From Verrucomicrobiota bacterium (GTDB taxonomy: Bacteria; Verrucomicrobiota; Verrucomicrobiia; Verrucomicrobiales; Verrucomicrobiaceae), in assembly GCA_025360015.1 (NCBI GenBank), contig JANYCZ010000016.1:1-64000 (forward strand): a stretch of 64,000 nt of DNA. The letters run 5' to 3'. The position numbers were made by a program, and so were the translations under genes. Positions 1 to 7,326 of the stretch are shown here, one piece after another. Every line of letters starts with the position of its first letter. Positions within the stretch are counted from its first letter, which is position 1. The notes under the pieces were generated by a model that was not told where the DNA came from, searched no databases, and saw nothing but the letters and a program-made list of their open reading frames with translations.

Positions 1-135
1 GAAAAGGACGAAAAGGACGAAAAGGACGAAAAGGACGAAAAGGACGAAAAGGACGAAAAGGACGAAAAGGACGAAAAGGACGAAAAGGACGAAAAGGACG
101 AAAAGGACGAAAAGGACGAAAAGGACGAAAAGGAC
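1..135. repeat. 9-bp tandem minisatellite, 15 perfect units
   Basis: Fifteen exact copies of GAAAAGGAC run from the first base of the window to 135, so the true array is probably longer. The plus strand is purine-rich (eight purines and one C per unit). The unit is three codons long, so all six frames stay open; the first plus frame reads (Glu-Lys-Asp)15 and then stops at 217-219 after 27 unrelated residues. That tail does not look like a protein C-terminus, so I read the array as intergenic DNA upstream of mtnB rather than coding sequence. A gene ending with an EKD tail cannot be excluded because the 5' side is missing. Confidence 0.95.
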
Positions 136-145
136 GCAGCGTCCT
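131..145. repeat. Short inverted repeat closing the minisatellite
   Basis: AGGACG, a CAG spacer and CGTCCT form a perfect 6-bp stem with a 3-base loop. The left arm uses the last repeat unit plus one base. It marks the exact edge of the array and lies about 100 bp before mtnB. It lacks a T-run, so it is not a standard terminator. Confidence 0.6.
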
Positions 146-241
146 ATGGCAACCCGATTTTTGGCGACTGTCAGGCGTCAGTCCTGGATGTGGAGATTCT
201 GCTACACAGGTGGGATTGACATGGAGGCCAGGGGCCGAATC

Positions 242-916
242 ATGCCGCCCATGCCTGCTGAGAACGCTCCACTCCCCTGCCCTGACCTGATTGATGGTTT
301 GACGCGTGAACTCATGGAATGCGGGCGGGATTTTCACCGGCGTGGGTGGTCGCTGGGCACGAGCAGCAACTACAGCGCAGTGATTGGAAGAGAGCCGCTG
401 ACGCTGCTGATGACGGGCAGCGGTTTTGACAAAGGGCGGCTGCAACCGGAGCAGTTTGTGAGGGTGGATGACAGGGCGCGAGCGCTGAGTGCCGGCGCTT
501 CCCCCAAGCCGTCTGCTGAAGGGCTGCTGCATGCGGTGCTGGCAAAGCATGGGGCGGGGGCGGTGCTGCATACGCATTCGGTGGCGGCGACGGTTTTGAG
601 CGAGCATTTTCTGAAGGATGGCGGGCTGCGCATCGCGGGATATGAAATGCTCAAGGGGCTGTCTGGAATCACGACGCATGAGTCTGAGGCGTGGATTGAG
701 ATTTACGCGAATACGCAGGACATCGCGTCTCTGGCAGCGGTGATCGAGGTGCGGCTGCGAGATCCTGCGAAGCCGCTGCGCCATGGTTTTCTGATGGCGG
801 GACACGGACTTTACACCTGGGGTGAGAGTGTCGCTGAGGCACGGCGGCAGGTGGAGGTGCTGGAGTTTCTTTTCGAAGTCGTCACGCAGAAGCGTTTGCT
901 CTTTGGCGCGTTTTGA
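242..916 (+). CDS. mtnB: Methylthioribulose-1-phosphate dehydratase
   Basis: Class II aldolase-fold enzyme that dehydrates 5-methylthioribulose-1-phosphate to the diketo phosphate in the cytosolic methionine-salvage pathway. The family's metal-binding HTH motif is visible in VLHTHSVAATVLSEHF, and a later GHGLYTWGES supplies another conserved His. The frame is open from an ATG at 146, but the first 32 residues from there do not resemble the family. The ATG at 242 gives 224 residues, near the usual length; a GGAGG lies about 14 bases upstream. ATGs at 221 and 251 are alternatives. It is first of four same-strand genes mtnB-D-C-A, and mtnD follows after 14 bases. Confidence 0.92.
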   Translation: MPPMPAENAPLPCPDLIDGLTRELMECGRDFHRRGWSLGTSSNYSAVIGREPLTLLMTGSGFDKGRLQPEQFVRVDDRARALSAGASPKPSAEGLLHAVLAKHGAGAVLHTHSVAATVLSEHFLKDGGLRIAGYEMLKGLSGITTHESEAWIEIYANTQDIASLAAVIEVRLRDPAKPLRHGFLMAGHGLYTWGESVAEARRQVEVLEFLFEVVTQKRLLFGAF

Positions 917-930
917 GGAGCACTCAGTGC

Positions 931-1524
931 ATGGCCCATCTCCGCATTCCCTCGGCAGACCGCGTTATTGATGACGTGGAAAGCATCCGCCGTTTTCTGC
1001 TGCCGCATGGCATCCACTATGACTGCTGGCCGGTGGCAGGGCGCGTGGGGCGTGATGCTTCGCAGGAGGAGATTTTGGCCGCGTATGCGCCGGAGGTGGA
1101 GGCGCTGAAGGCGAGCGGCGGATACATCACGGCAGATGTGGTGAATGTGACGCCGGATGTGCCGGGGCTGCAGGAGATGCTGAACAAGTTTAACCAAGAG
1201 CACCGGCATGCGGAGGATGAGGTGCGCTTCATCGTCAAGGGGCGCGGCATTTTCTACATCCATCCGGAAAATGGGGATGAGGTTTTTTCCATTGAGATTG
1301 GAGAGGGTGATCTCATCAATGTGCCTGCGGGGACGAAGCACTGGTTTGACCTTTGCGCCGACCGCACCATCCGGGCGATTCGACTGTTTCGCGAGAAGGC
1401 TGGGTGGACGCCGCAGTATACGGGGGACGGGATTGCCAGCGGGTATCAGCCACTGTGCTTTGGGCCCAATCACATCGCGGTCAAAGGTTTCCGCATTGAG
1501 CAGGCTGCGGCCATCGCCGCATGA
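931..1524 (+). CDS. mtnD: Acireductone dioxygenase
   Basis: Cupin metalloenzyme that oxidises acireductone (1,2-dihydroxy-3-keto-5-methylthiopentene) to the keto acid precursor of methionine with iron, or off-pathway with nickel. The metal site is plain: HRHAEDE matches His-x-His-x3-Glu, and the last His ligand is in PAGTKHWFDL. At 197 residues it is close to the usual size. ATG 931 is chosen because GAGGAG lies ten bases upstream, overlapping the end of mtnB. The stop overlaps the mtnC start in ATGA, which implies translational coupling. Confidence 0.95.
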   Translation: MAHLRIPSADRVIDDVESIRRFLLPHGIHYDCWPVAGRVGRDASQEEILAAYAPEVEALKASGGYITADVVNVTPDVPGLQEMLNKFNQEHRHAEDEVRFIVKGRGIFYIHPENGDEVFSIEIGEGDLINVPAGTKHWFDLCADRTIRAIRLFREKAGWTPQYTGDGIASGYQPLCFGPNHIAVKGFRIEQAAAIAA

Positions 1525-2207
1525 TGACATTTGCGGGCAAGCTGATCCTGCTGGACATCGAGGGCACGGTCTCGCCGCTGGCGTTTGTGCATGAGGTGAT
1601 GTTTCCGTATGCTCGGCAGCGGGCGGGGGCGTATCTCAACAGGCATTGGGGAACGGCGGTGATGGCGCAGCTGGCGCGAGATGCGGGCGTGGCTGCGTTT
1701 GCCACGCCTGCTGAGGCGGAGGCGGCGGTGCAGCGGCTGATGGATGCTGACGCGAAGGTGACTGGATTGAAGCAATTGCAGGGACTGATCTGGGAGGAGG
1801 GCTTTCGCAATGGGGAGCTGCGGAGCCGGATCTTTGATGATGTGCCGCACGCCCTGGCTGACTGGTGCCGCCGGGGACGTGAGATCCGCATTTACTCCTC
1901 TGGGAGCGTGCATGCGCAGAAGCTTTTCTTTGCGCATACGAAGCGGGGTGATCTCTCGGTGCATTTCTCCGGCTACTACGACACGACGACGGGCTCCAAG
2001 CGTGAAGCGGGCAGCTATGGGGCCATCGCGGCGGATTGCGGCCTGCAAGCGGAGCAGGTACTCTTTGTGAGTGATGTGGTGGAGGAATTGAATGCGGCGC
2101 GAAATGCGGGCATGTTCACCGCACTTGTGCTGCGGCCTGGCAACCCGCCTGCGCCGCCGCACGATCATCCTGCCATCACTTCCATTTCTGACATTGTCCT
2201 CGCATGA
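1521..2207 (+). CDS. mtnC: Enolase-phosphatase E1
   Basis: HAD-superfamily bifunctional enzyme that enolises and then dephosphorylates diketo-methylthiopentyl phosphate to acireductone, the MtnD substrate. The N-terminus carries the family motif LLDIEGTVSPLAFVHEVMFP, in which D-x-E-G-T replaces the common HAD DxDGT. Motif II is the SSGS stretch in IRIYSSGSVHAQKLFF, and motif III is in SDVVEELNAARNAGM. The 228 residues fit the family. A second ATG follows at 1524. The start overlaps mtnD and the stop overlaps mtnA, both as ATGA. Confidence 0.94.
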   Translation: MMTFAGKLILLDIEGTVSPLAFVHEVMFPYARQRAGAYLNRHWGTAVMAQLARDAGVAAFATPAEAEAAVQRLMDADAKVTGLKQLQGLIWEEGFRNGELRSRIFDDVPHALADWCRRGREIRIYSSGSVHAQKLFFAHTKRGDLSVHFSGYYDTTTGSKREAGSYGAIAADCGLQAEQVLFVSDVVEELNAARNAGMFTALVLRPGNPPAPPHDHPAITSISDIVLA

Positions 2208-3298
2208 ATATTCACGGCCAGCCGCACCGCTCGATTGAAGCTGAACACGCCACGCGGAGTGCGCGCATCATTGACCAGACTTTTCTGCCGCATCAGGTGG
2301 AGTGGCGGGAGCTGCACACGATGGAGGAGGCCGCCGAGTCCATCCGCGTGATGCGGGTGCGGGGGGCACCGCTGATCGGGGCGACGGCTGCGTTTGGCTT
2401 GTTCTTTGCGCTGCGTGAGGATGCCTCGGATGCGGCACTGCAAAAAGCGTATGAGGTGCTGCATGCCACGCGGCCCACGGCGATCAATCTGCGCTGGGCG
2501 CTGGACCGGGTGAAGCGGGTGGTAGAGCCGCTGGGCAGCGAACAACGCGCTGACGCTGCGTGGGAGGAAGCGCTGGCGATTTGCGAGGCGGATGTGGCGA
2601 CGAATCATGCCATTGGTCGGCATGGGCTGGAATTGCTGCGAGCGATCCAAGCGAAGAAGGCTGATCCCGCTGCGCCGATGAATGTGATGACGCACTGCAA
2701 CGCCGGATGGCTGGCGACGGTGGACTGGGGCACGGCGATCTCGCCGATCTATCAGGCGCATGATGCGGGGATGAACGTGCATGTGTGGGTGAGCGAGACG
2801 CGGCCGCGTGGCCAGGGGGCATCACTCACGGCGTTTGAACTCAAGGAGCATGGAGTGCCCTACACTTTGATCGTGGATAACAATGCGGGGCATCTGCTGC
2901 AGCGTGGGCTGGTGGATGTGGTGATCGTGGGGACGGACCGCGTGACGGCGCATGGGGATGTGGCGAACAAGATCGGCACGTATCTCAAGGCGCTGGCAGC
3001 GAAGGCGCATGACGTGCCTTTTTATGTGGCGACGCCGGTCAGCACGATTGACTGGACGATCAGCGATGGGATTCGCGAGATCCCAATCGAGCAGCGCAGC
3101 GACCGCGAGGTGACGCACATGCCGGGATTGAATGCGGCGGGAGTGCGTGATGAAGTGCTGATCACGCCTGCGGGCACGCAGGCGCGCAATGATGGCTTTG
3201 ATGTGACGCCGGCGGCGCTGGTGACTGCGCTGGTGACGGAGCATGGGGCGGTGCTGGCCACGGCTGCGGCGCTGAGGGAGCTGCGGGGACTGATGTAG
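2204..3298 (+). CDS. mtnA: Methylthioribose-1-phosphate isomerase
   Basis: Catalyses aldose-ketose isomerisation of 5-methylthioribose-1-phosphate to the MtnB substrate, the entry step for the other three enzymes here. Family signatures are RGAPLIGA near the N-terminus, MTHCNAGWLATVDWGTA with the catalytic Cys, ETRPRGQGASLTAFEL, and VIVGTDRVTAHGDVANKIGT with the catalytic Asp. Length 364 is typical. It is last in the operon and starts in the mtnC stop (ATGA). No mtnK, mtnN or mtnP gene is visible, so the source of the substrate must be encoded elsewhere. Confidence 0.95.
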   Translation: MNIHGQPHRSIEAEHATRSARIIDQTFLPHQVEWRELHTMEEAAESIRVMRVRGAPLIGATAAFGLFFALREDASDAALQKAYEVLHATRPTAINLRWALDRVKRVVEPLGSEQRADAAWEEALAICEADVATNHAIGRHGLELLRAIQAKKADPAAPMNVMTHCNAGWLATVDWGTAISPIYQAHDAGMNVHVWVSETRPRGQGASLTAFELKEHGVPYTLIVDNNAGHLLQRGLVDVVIVGTDRVTAHGDVANKIGTYLKALAAKAHDVPFYVATPVSTIDWTISDGIREIPIEQRSDREVTHMPGLNAAGVRDEVLITPAGTQARNDGFDVTPAALVTALVTEHGAVLATAAALRELRGLM

Positions 3299-3435
3299 AG
3301 GGGTGTTGCCGCTATGCCCGATGGCGGAGCGGGGAGTGACAGACGGGAGTGGCTTCGGGCGTGCTGCGCTAGGTGTGGGTGCCTTGGGTTTGAGAGGGTT
3401 GGGGCTTGCGCGGAGCGAGTGGATGTGGCGGAGCG

Positions 3436-3455
3436 CCGCACAGGGGACTGTGCGG
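3436..3455. repeat. Hairpin with GGGA loop in intergenic DNA
   Basis: CCGCACAG, loop GGGA and CTGTGCGG form a perfect 8-bp stem. It sits 140 bp after mtnA and lacks a T-run, so it resembles a dispersed intergenic repeat element more than a terminator. Whether it recurs elsewhere in the genome cannot be judged here. Confidence 0.5.
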
Positions 3456-3509
3456 GCTACTTTGCTGGCGCTCTTGCGACGCGCTGGAGCAGTTCCATAC
3501 CTTGAGTGA

Positions 3510-3717
3510 TTCCGTGGTTCATTCGACTGGGGTGTTCGCACGAATGGCGCGGAGGGGAAGCGCAAAAAGCTGACCTATTCCTACGGTGCGAACGCCAAGC
3601 TTTTTGTCCGCCGCAGGCAAGGTGCTTGTGGTGCGGAGGAGGGTGCGCAAAAAAGCGGAGCAGGAAGTGGAGGTGAAAGCCGATGCACTTAGTGAGCTGA
3701 CGCTGGATGCGAAGTAA
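3510..3717 (+). pseudogene. Possible frameshifted gene remnant, unknown family
   Basis: One frame from 3510 reads protein-like (FDWGVRTNGAEGKRKKLTYS, then YGANAKLFVRR) and degenerates near 3615. A different frame from 3616 reads KVLVVRRRVRKKAEQEVEVK, continues for 13 further residues and ends in TAA at 3715-3717. Together they look like the C-terminus of a basic protein broken by one frameshift, with no start codon or N-terminal part. I do not recognise the family, and the match could be chance. Confidence 0.28.
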
Positions 3718-3789
3718 TGCTCTAATCTAGTCTTTGCAGTTATAAAGCTTGTAAAGTCCCCTGCATCACAGACGCTGCACCCCCCAATT

Positions 3790-4209
3790 ATGAAACTCTC
3801 TCATCTTTTTCTCATCGGGCTGCTTGCGGGCAGCATCACCTCATGCAACAAAACACCTGAGAATACCAAGGCCATGGAAGACACCAAAAAGGCCGCTGAA
3901 TCCGTGAAGGTTGCAACAGTCAAGGAACTGGAAGCGGCCAAGGAAAAAGCGCTGGAACTGGGTGCCTCCGCCAAAAAAGAAGCCATCATCCTGAAGGATG
4001 AGATGAAGGAGAAATCCGCCGAAGCTGCAAAAGCCCTCGAAGAAGCCGCTGCGAAGGCCAAGGCGGCACTGACTCCGGCACCTGTCGTCGTTCCAACGCC
4101 TGCACCTGTCGTCGCGCCAGCACCTGTGGCTCCCGTTGAAGCTGCAGTTCCGGCCGCTCCAACGCCAGCACCTGCGGCTGCGCCGGAAGCGCCAGCGGTG
4201 GCGAAATGA
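3790..4209 (+). CDS. Small lipoprotein with Ala/Lys/Glu helix and Pro-Ala tail
   Basis: 139 residues. The N-terminal signal ends in a lipobox-like ITSC with the lipidation Cys at residue 19, so it should be anchored to a membrane facing the periplasm or surface. Residues 25-95 are a highly charged Ala/Lys/Glu stretch with coiled-coil character, and residues 96-139 are repeats of Pro-Ala-Pro-Val type. This layout (anchor, rod, flexible Pro/Ala linker) resembles small structural or peptidoglycan-associated lipoproteins, but I recognise no named family. A terminator follows 30 bases after the stop, so the gene is probably monocistronic. Confidence 0.8.
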   Translation: MKLSHLFLIGLLAGSITSCNKTPENTKAMEDTKKAAESVKVATVKELEAAKEKALELGASAKKEAIILKDEMKEKSAEAAKALEEAAAKAKAALTPAPVVVPTPAPVVAPAPVAPVEAAVPAAPTPAPAAAPEAPAVAK

Positions 4210-4238
4210 TTTTCACGTCAGTGTGAATCACGTGAGAA

Positions 4239-4267
4239 CGTCAGGGACATCCCCCTGACGCTCTTTT
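4239..4267 (+). terminator. Rho-independent terminator after the lipoprotein gene
   Basis: CGTCAGGG and CCCTGACG pair as a perfect 8-bp stem around a six-base loop, followed by CTCTTTT. It lies just before the 3' end of the convergent oxidoreductase gene. Confidence 0.8.
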
Positions 4268-4277
4268 CATGTAGAGG

Positions 4278-5711
4278 TCAGACCGCCTGGGGTACTGCGT
4301 AGCCTGAGCGATATTCGCGGGTGAGGAGGGCGAGGGCTTCGGGGGTGGCGGTGTCGCCGATGAAGGTTTCCTTGGCGACGTCGAGCTCCAGCATGGGGCC
4401 CATTTTGATGTCGAGGGTGGAGGCGTCGAGTTCGTTTTTGATGAGGTGTTCGTGGAAGTCGCCGATGACGTCGTTCCAGGGCTGGAAGTCTTTGACTGCG
4501 GCCTCGGCTTGTTCGCGGTTGTATTTCTGACCGAGGCGGAAGGAGTTGTTGGCAAGGTGGCACCAGGCGCTGGAGAAGTGTATTTTTTCCACTTCGGCTT
4601 TCAGGTCTGCCTGTTTGCGGCTGCGGATGGCGGCGATGAAATTGGCGGCGTGGTTTTTGCCGCCGTCGCCTTTGAAGATGTGGAGTTTTTTGCCTTCGGC
4701 ATCAAAGGCGGTGCCACCGCCGCGGCTGCCGGTGTAGTAGCCGCCTTCGCATTCGATGATGAGGAAGGCACCGGTGCGGCGGCGCAGGTACACGTCGGGG
4801 GCTTTGATGCCCTTTTGACGTGGCAGGTTGTGGAAATCGACGATGACCGGAATGGTGCCGGTGTCCATGTAGGCGAAGTGGGTGTTGGGTGATTCACCGG
4901 CATCATCCCAGGCGAAACGGCCGCCGCCGGCGATGACGCGCTTTGGCAGAGTGACTTTGTCGCGGAAAACGACGTTGCGGAGGTCGTCGAGGATGTGCGG
5001 GCCCCAATTGCCCATTTCGCCGTTGCCGGTGTTCCAGTTCCAGTGCCAGTCGTAGTGGAATTTTTCGCGGTAGATGGGCTCGTCTTTCGCGGGGCCGAGC
5101 CAGAGGTCGTAGTCCACGGTGAAGGGTGGTGTGAGGGGCTGGGCGAGTTTGCCAATGGAGTTGCGGAGGCTGTAATGATTGCAGCGCACGTATTTGATTT
5201 TGCCCATGGTTTCGGCATCGAGGAAGGCTTTGATCTCCTCCTGGAGTGGATCGCTGCGCTGCTGGGTGCCGCCCTGGACAATGCGGTTGTACTTGCGGGC
5301 GGCTTCGACGAGTTTGCGGCCTTCCCAAATGTTGTGTGAGACGGGCTTTTCGACATAGACATCCTTGCCTGACTGCATGGCCCAGACGGAGGCGAGGACG
5401 TGCCAGTGATTGCCGGTGGAGACGACGACGGCATCGATGCTCTTGTCGTCCATGACCTTGCGCAGGTCCTGGGTGGTCTTCGCGTTGGGGAAAACTTTCT
5501 TGGCTTTGTCCAGGGCTGCGGTGTCGGGATCGCACAGGTAGGCGATCTCAACGCCGGGGACCTTGGCCATGCGGCCGGCGTTGCCCAAGCCCCGGCCGCC
5601 GAGACCGATGGAGGCGATGCGGATGGTGTCATTGGCCCCCAGCACACGGCTGGCTGACAAGGCGGTGAAGGCGAGCGCGGACTGGGTGATGAAGGAGCGG
5701 CGTGAGGTCAT
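4278..5711 (-). CDS. Tat-exported Gfo/Idh/MocA family oxidoreductase
   Basis: NAD(P)-dependent sugar or cyclitol dehydrogenase type; the substrate cannot be read from sequence. The ATG at 5711 is chosen because it starts directly with a twin-arginine signal (MTSRRSFITQSALAFTALSA), giving 477 residues; the frame is open 45 codons further upstream. The Rossmann motif is IASIGLGGRGLGNAGR, and the family's conserved EKPVSHN follows after about 120 residues of mature protein. The C-terminal half is the alpha/beta substrate domain. Exported members of this family are abundant in Planctomycetes and Verrucomicrobia, where they are linked to polysaccharide use. The TM2 gene lies 103 bp upstream on the same strand. 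Confidence 0.92.
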   Translation of the reverse strand: MTSRRSFITQSALAFTALSASRVLGANDTIRIASIGLGGRGLGNAGRMAKVPGVEIAYLCDPDTAALDKAKKVFPNAKTTQDLRKVMDDKSIDAVVVSTGNHWHVLASVWAMQSGKDVYVEKPVSHNIWEGRKLVEAARKYNRIVQGGTQQRSDPLQEEIKAFLDAETMGKIKYVRCNHYSLRNSIGKLAQPLTPPFTVDYDLWLGPAKDEPIYREKFHYDWHWNWNTGNGEMGNWGPHILDDLRNVVFRDKVTLPKRVIAGGGRFAWDDAGESPNTHFAYMDTGTIPVIVDFHNLPRQKGIKAPDVYLRRRTGAFLIIECEGGYYTGSRGGGTAFDAEGKKLHIFKGDGGKNHAANFIAAIRSRKQADLKAEVEKIHFSSAWCHLANNSFRLGQKYNREQAEAAVKDFQPWNDVIGDFHEHLIKNELDASTLDIKMGPMLELDVAKETFIGDTATPEALALLTREYRSGYAVPQAV

Positions 5712-5814
5712 GGCTGGAGCTGGTTGAAGGCTGGACGTTTTGCCAGAACGAAGCCGTGGCTGCAACTCCTTCGCGGAATCCTGCTTATTGTTGAACCTGG
5801 CCCAAGCCCCAGTC

Positions 5815-6237
5815 TCAGACGCGGATGAGACCACGGTCGGCGGCATTGATGTTGCTGATCTGCGTGTTCAGGGTGCAGAAGTCGTAAACGATTCCGATGA
5901 GCAGGCCGCCGCCGGTGACGAGGTAGAGCAGGCCGCTCACCCACTTGCCCATGTAGAAACGATGGATACCGAAGACGCCCAAGAACGTGAGAAACACCCA
6001 GGCGAGCGAGTATTCGAGATGACCGGTGGCAAACCTGCGGTCTGCCTCGCGATCCATGCCGGGAATGAGAAACAAGTCCACGAACCAGCCGACGAGGAAG
6101 AGGCCGCCGGTGAGGAACCAGAGGATGCCGGTCTTGGGTTTGCCGAAGTAAAAGCGATGCGCCCCGGTAAAGCCGAAGAGCCACAGAAGGTAGCCGACGA
6201 ATTTATTGTGAGTGGAAGGCAGAGGGGTGTTGTTCAT
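5815..6237 (-). CDS. TM2 domain membrane protein (two TM2 units)
   Basis: About 140 residues with two copies of the TM2 pattern: GAHRFYFGK followed by a GILWFLTGG helix and an FVDLFLI segment, then GIHRFYMGKWVSG with LLYLVTGGGLLIGIVYDF. Each unit gives two membrane helices, so four are expected. The function of TM2 proteins in bacteria is poorly known. The start is uncertain: ATG 6237 (chosen), ATG 6255 and ATG 6300 share the frame and none has a clear ribosome-binding site. Confidence 0.85.
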   Translation of the reverse strand: MNNTPLPSTHNKFVGYLLWLFGFTGAHRFYFGKPKTGILWFLTGGLFLVGWFVDLFLIPGMDREADRRFATGHLEYSLAWVFLTFLGVFGIHRFYMGKWVSGLLYLVTGGGLLIGIVYDFCTLNTQISNINAADRGLIRV

Positions 6238-6354
6238 GACGGCGGCAATGATCATGAAGTTTGTGTTTTGCGCGATTCCAAGTTTTTCCTGTTTTCGCAA
6301 TCATCCGCAGAAGGCTGGACAAAGAGGCGCTGACATAGCTAATCTCCAGCCGTC

Positions 6355-6702
6355 ATGAACACCGCTGATCTTGTCTTTGTGGGTTTCAATCGTCGTGTGG
6401 CAGCGCTGCACCGCCTGACCGGGGAGGTCGTCTGGCAATGGCAGGCCTCCGATGGCATGTCCTATGTGAGCCTGCTGCTGGATGGCGGCATGCTGATCGT
6501 CTCTGTGAACGGGTACATGTATGGTCTGGATGCGGCCAGTGGACAACAGCGCTGGTACAATCCGATGAAAGGGTATGGCACCGGTGTGGCGGCGCTGGTT
6601 TCTGTGAACGGCATGAGCAGCACTCCGCTGGCTGCGGCTGCGGCAGATGAGGCTGCGCGGCAGGCGAGCCAGTCTTCGACACCGGCGAGCACGAGCACCT
6701 GA
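6355..6702 (+). CDS. Small PQQ-like beta-propeller repeat protein
   Basis: 115 residues with no signal peptide. Two PQQ-like (outer-membrane-assembly YfgL type) repeats are visible: VAALHRLTGEVVWQWQA and YMYGLDAASGQQRWYNPMKG, each with the typical D/TG-x-x-x-W ending. A full propeller needs six to eight blades, so this is either a partial domain working as an oligomer or a fragment. The tail is an Ala/Ser/Thr-rich low-complexity stretch. Small stand-alone PQQ-repeat proteins are known from this phylum, but no function is established. Confidence 0.7.
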   Translation: MNTADLVFVGFNRRVAALHRLTGEVVWQWQASDGMSYVSLLLDGGMLIVSVNGYMYGLDAASGQQRWYNPMKGYGTGVAALVSVNGMSSTPLAAAAADEAARQASQSSTPASTST

Positions 6703-6765
6703 TTCAGGTGCGCGGACGCAGAAAGGAGCATTGCGGCCAGCGGCGAATGCACTAAACTGGTCAGC

Positions 6766-7032
6766 ATGACTGTGACTGTCACCATTCCTGACGTGCTTGC
6801 TGCGGCACTCCAGCGATTGCAGCCTGATTTGCCGCGAGTGCTCCTCGACGGGTTTGCGGTCGAAGCCTATCGTGAGGGCATGCTCTCTGCGGCAGAGGTG
6901 CGAGTGTTGTTAGGGCATGAATCGCGCTGGGAAACAGAGGATTTTCTTGCTGCACATGAAGCATGGCCGGGCACCACTCCTGAAGAAGTAGCGGCTGATG
7001 GGAGCAGGTTAAATGCCCTTCTAAGTCGATGA
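6766..7032 (+). CDS. UPF0175 family protein (antitoxin-like)
   Basis: 88 residues. The central VEAYREGMLSAAEVRVLLG and the following SRWETEDFLAAH match the UPF0175 signature (ALExYRxGxLSxxxAAxLLG, then WExxxxLxxH), a predicted small helix-turn-helix family often placed beside a PIN-like (DUF3368) toxin. No toxin gene follows: a frame starting inside its stop (ATGA, 7029) ends after 49 unrelated codons. It is therefore an orphan member or the remainder of a lost pair. Confidence 0.75.
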   Translation: MTVTVTIPDVLAAALQRLQPDLPRVLLDGFAVEAYREGMLSAAEVRVLLGHESRWETEDFLAAHEAWPGTTPEEVAADGSRLNALLSR

Positions 7033-7135
7033 TTGGCGACGTGAGTGGCTCGAATATCCTATCGTTATCGAACAACTTAAAACGAGACCAATCCGCGCCA
7101 CGCTGGCAAAGGATACTCGTGGCCCCCTCACCCCG

Positions 7136-7191
7136 CCCTCTCCCCGAAGAAAATTATTCGCTGTCGTCGTGTGTCTGAGGCGGGGAGAGGG
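7136..7191. repeat. Long-loop inverted repeat in intergenic DNA
   Basis: CCCTCTCCCCG (7136-7146) and CGGGGAGAGGG (7181-7191) are perfect 11-bp inverted arms around a 34-base loop. The C/T-rich left arm with its CCCCTCACCCC approach resembles dispersed intergenic elements of many GC-rich bacteria. The rest of 7033-7266 shows no gene. Confidence 0.6.
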
Positions 7192-7266
7192 AGAACCGCT
7201 TTGGCTGCTCTGGATTTATCGGATACAAAATGATTTACAATGCTCTGGTCCAGACATCAGCGCCTA

Positions 7267-7298
7267 CAAAAAAAGAGGCCGCTTTGCAGCGGCCTCTT
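7267..7298 (-). terminator. Terminator of the rpsO-pnp operon
   Basis: On the minus strand an 11-bp perfect stem (AAGAGGCCGCT / AGCGGCCTCTT) with a four-base loop runs directly into a T-run. It lies about 30 bases after the pnp stop. This is the strongest intrinsic terminator in the window. Confidence 0.93.
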
Positions 7299-7326
7299 CG
7301 TGGTTTTGAGTGTTGGCGGATGAGGC

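Larger units (their letters stand above)
3299..3789. other. Non-coding stretch after mtnA
   Basis: About 490 bp without a convincing intact gene. It holds a stable hairpin at 3436-3455 and a possible gene relic at 3510-3717. The last 70 bp are AT-richer, with TTGCAG and TATAAAG near 3737-3750, and may contain the promoter of the lipoprotein gene, but no pair has good spacing. Short open frames at 3303-3509 look random. Confidence 0.6.

Noticed and set aside
1..135. Possible CRISPR array
   Set aside because: Units are 9 bp and contiguous with no spacers, so this is a simple tandem repeat.
7029..7178. Toxin partner gene overlapping the UPF0175 stop
   Set aside because: The 49-codon frame lacks any PIN or DUF3368 motif and runs into an intergenic inverted repeat.
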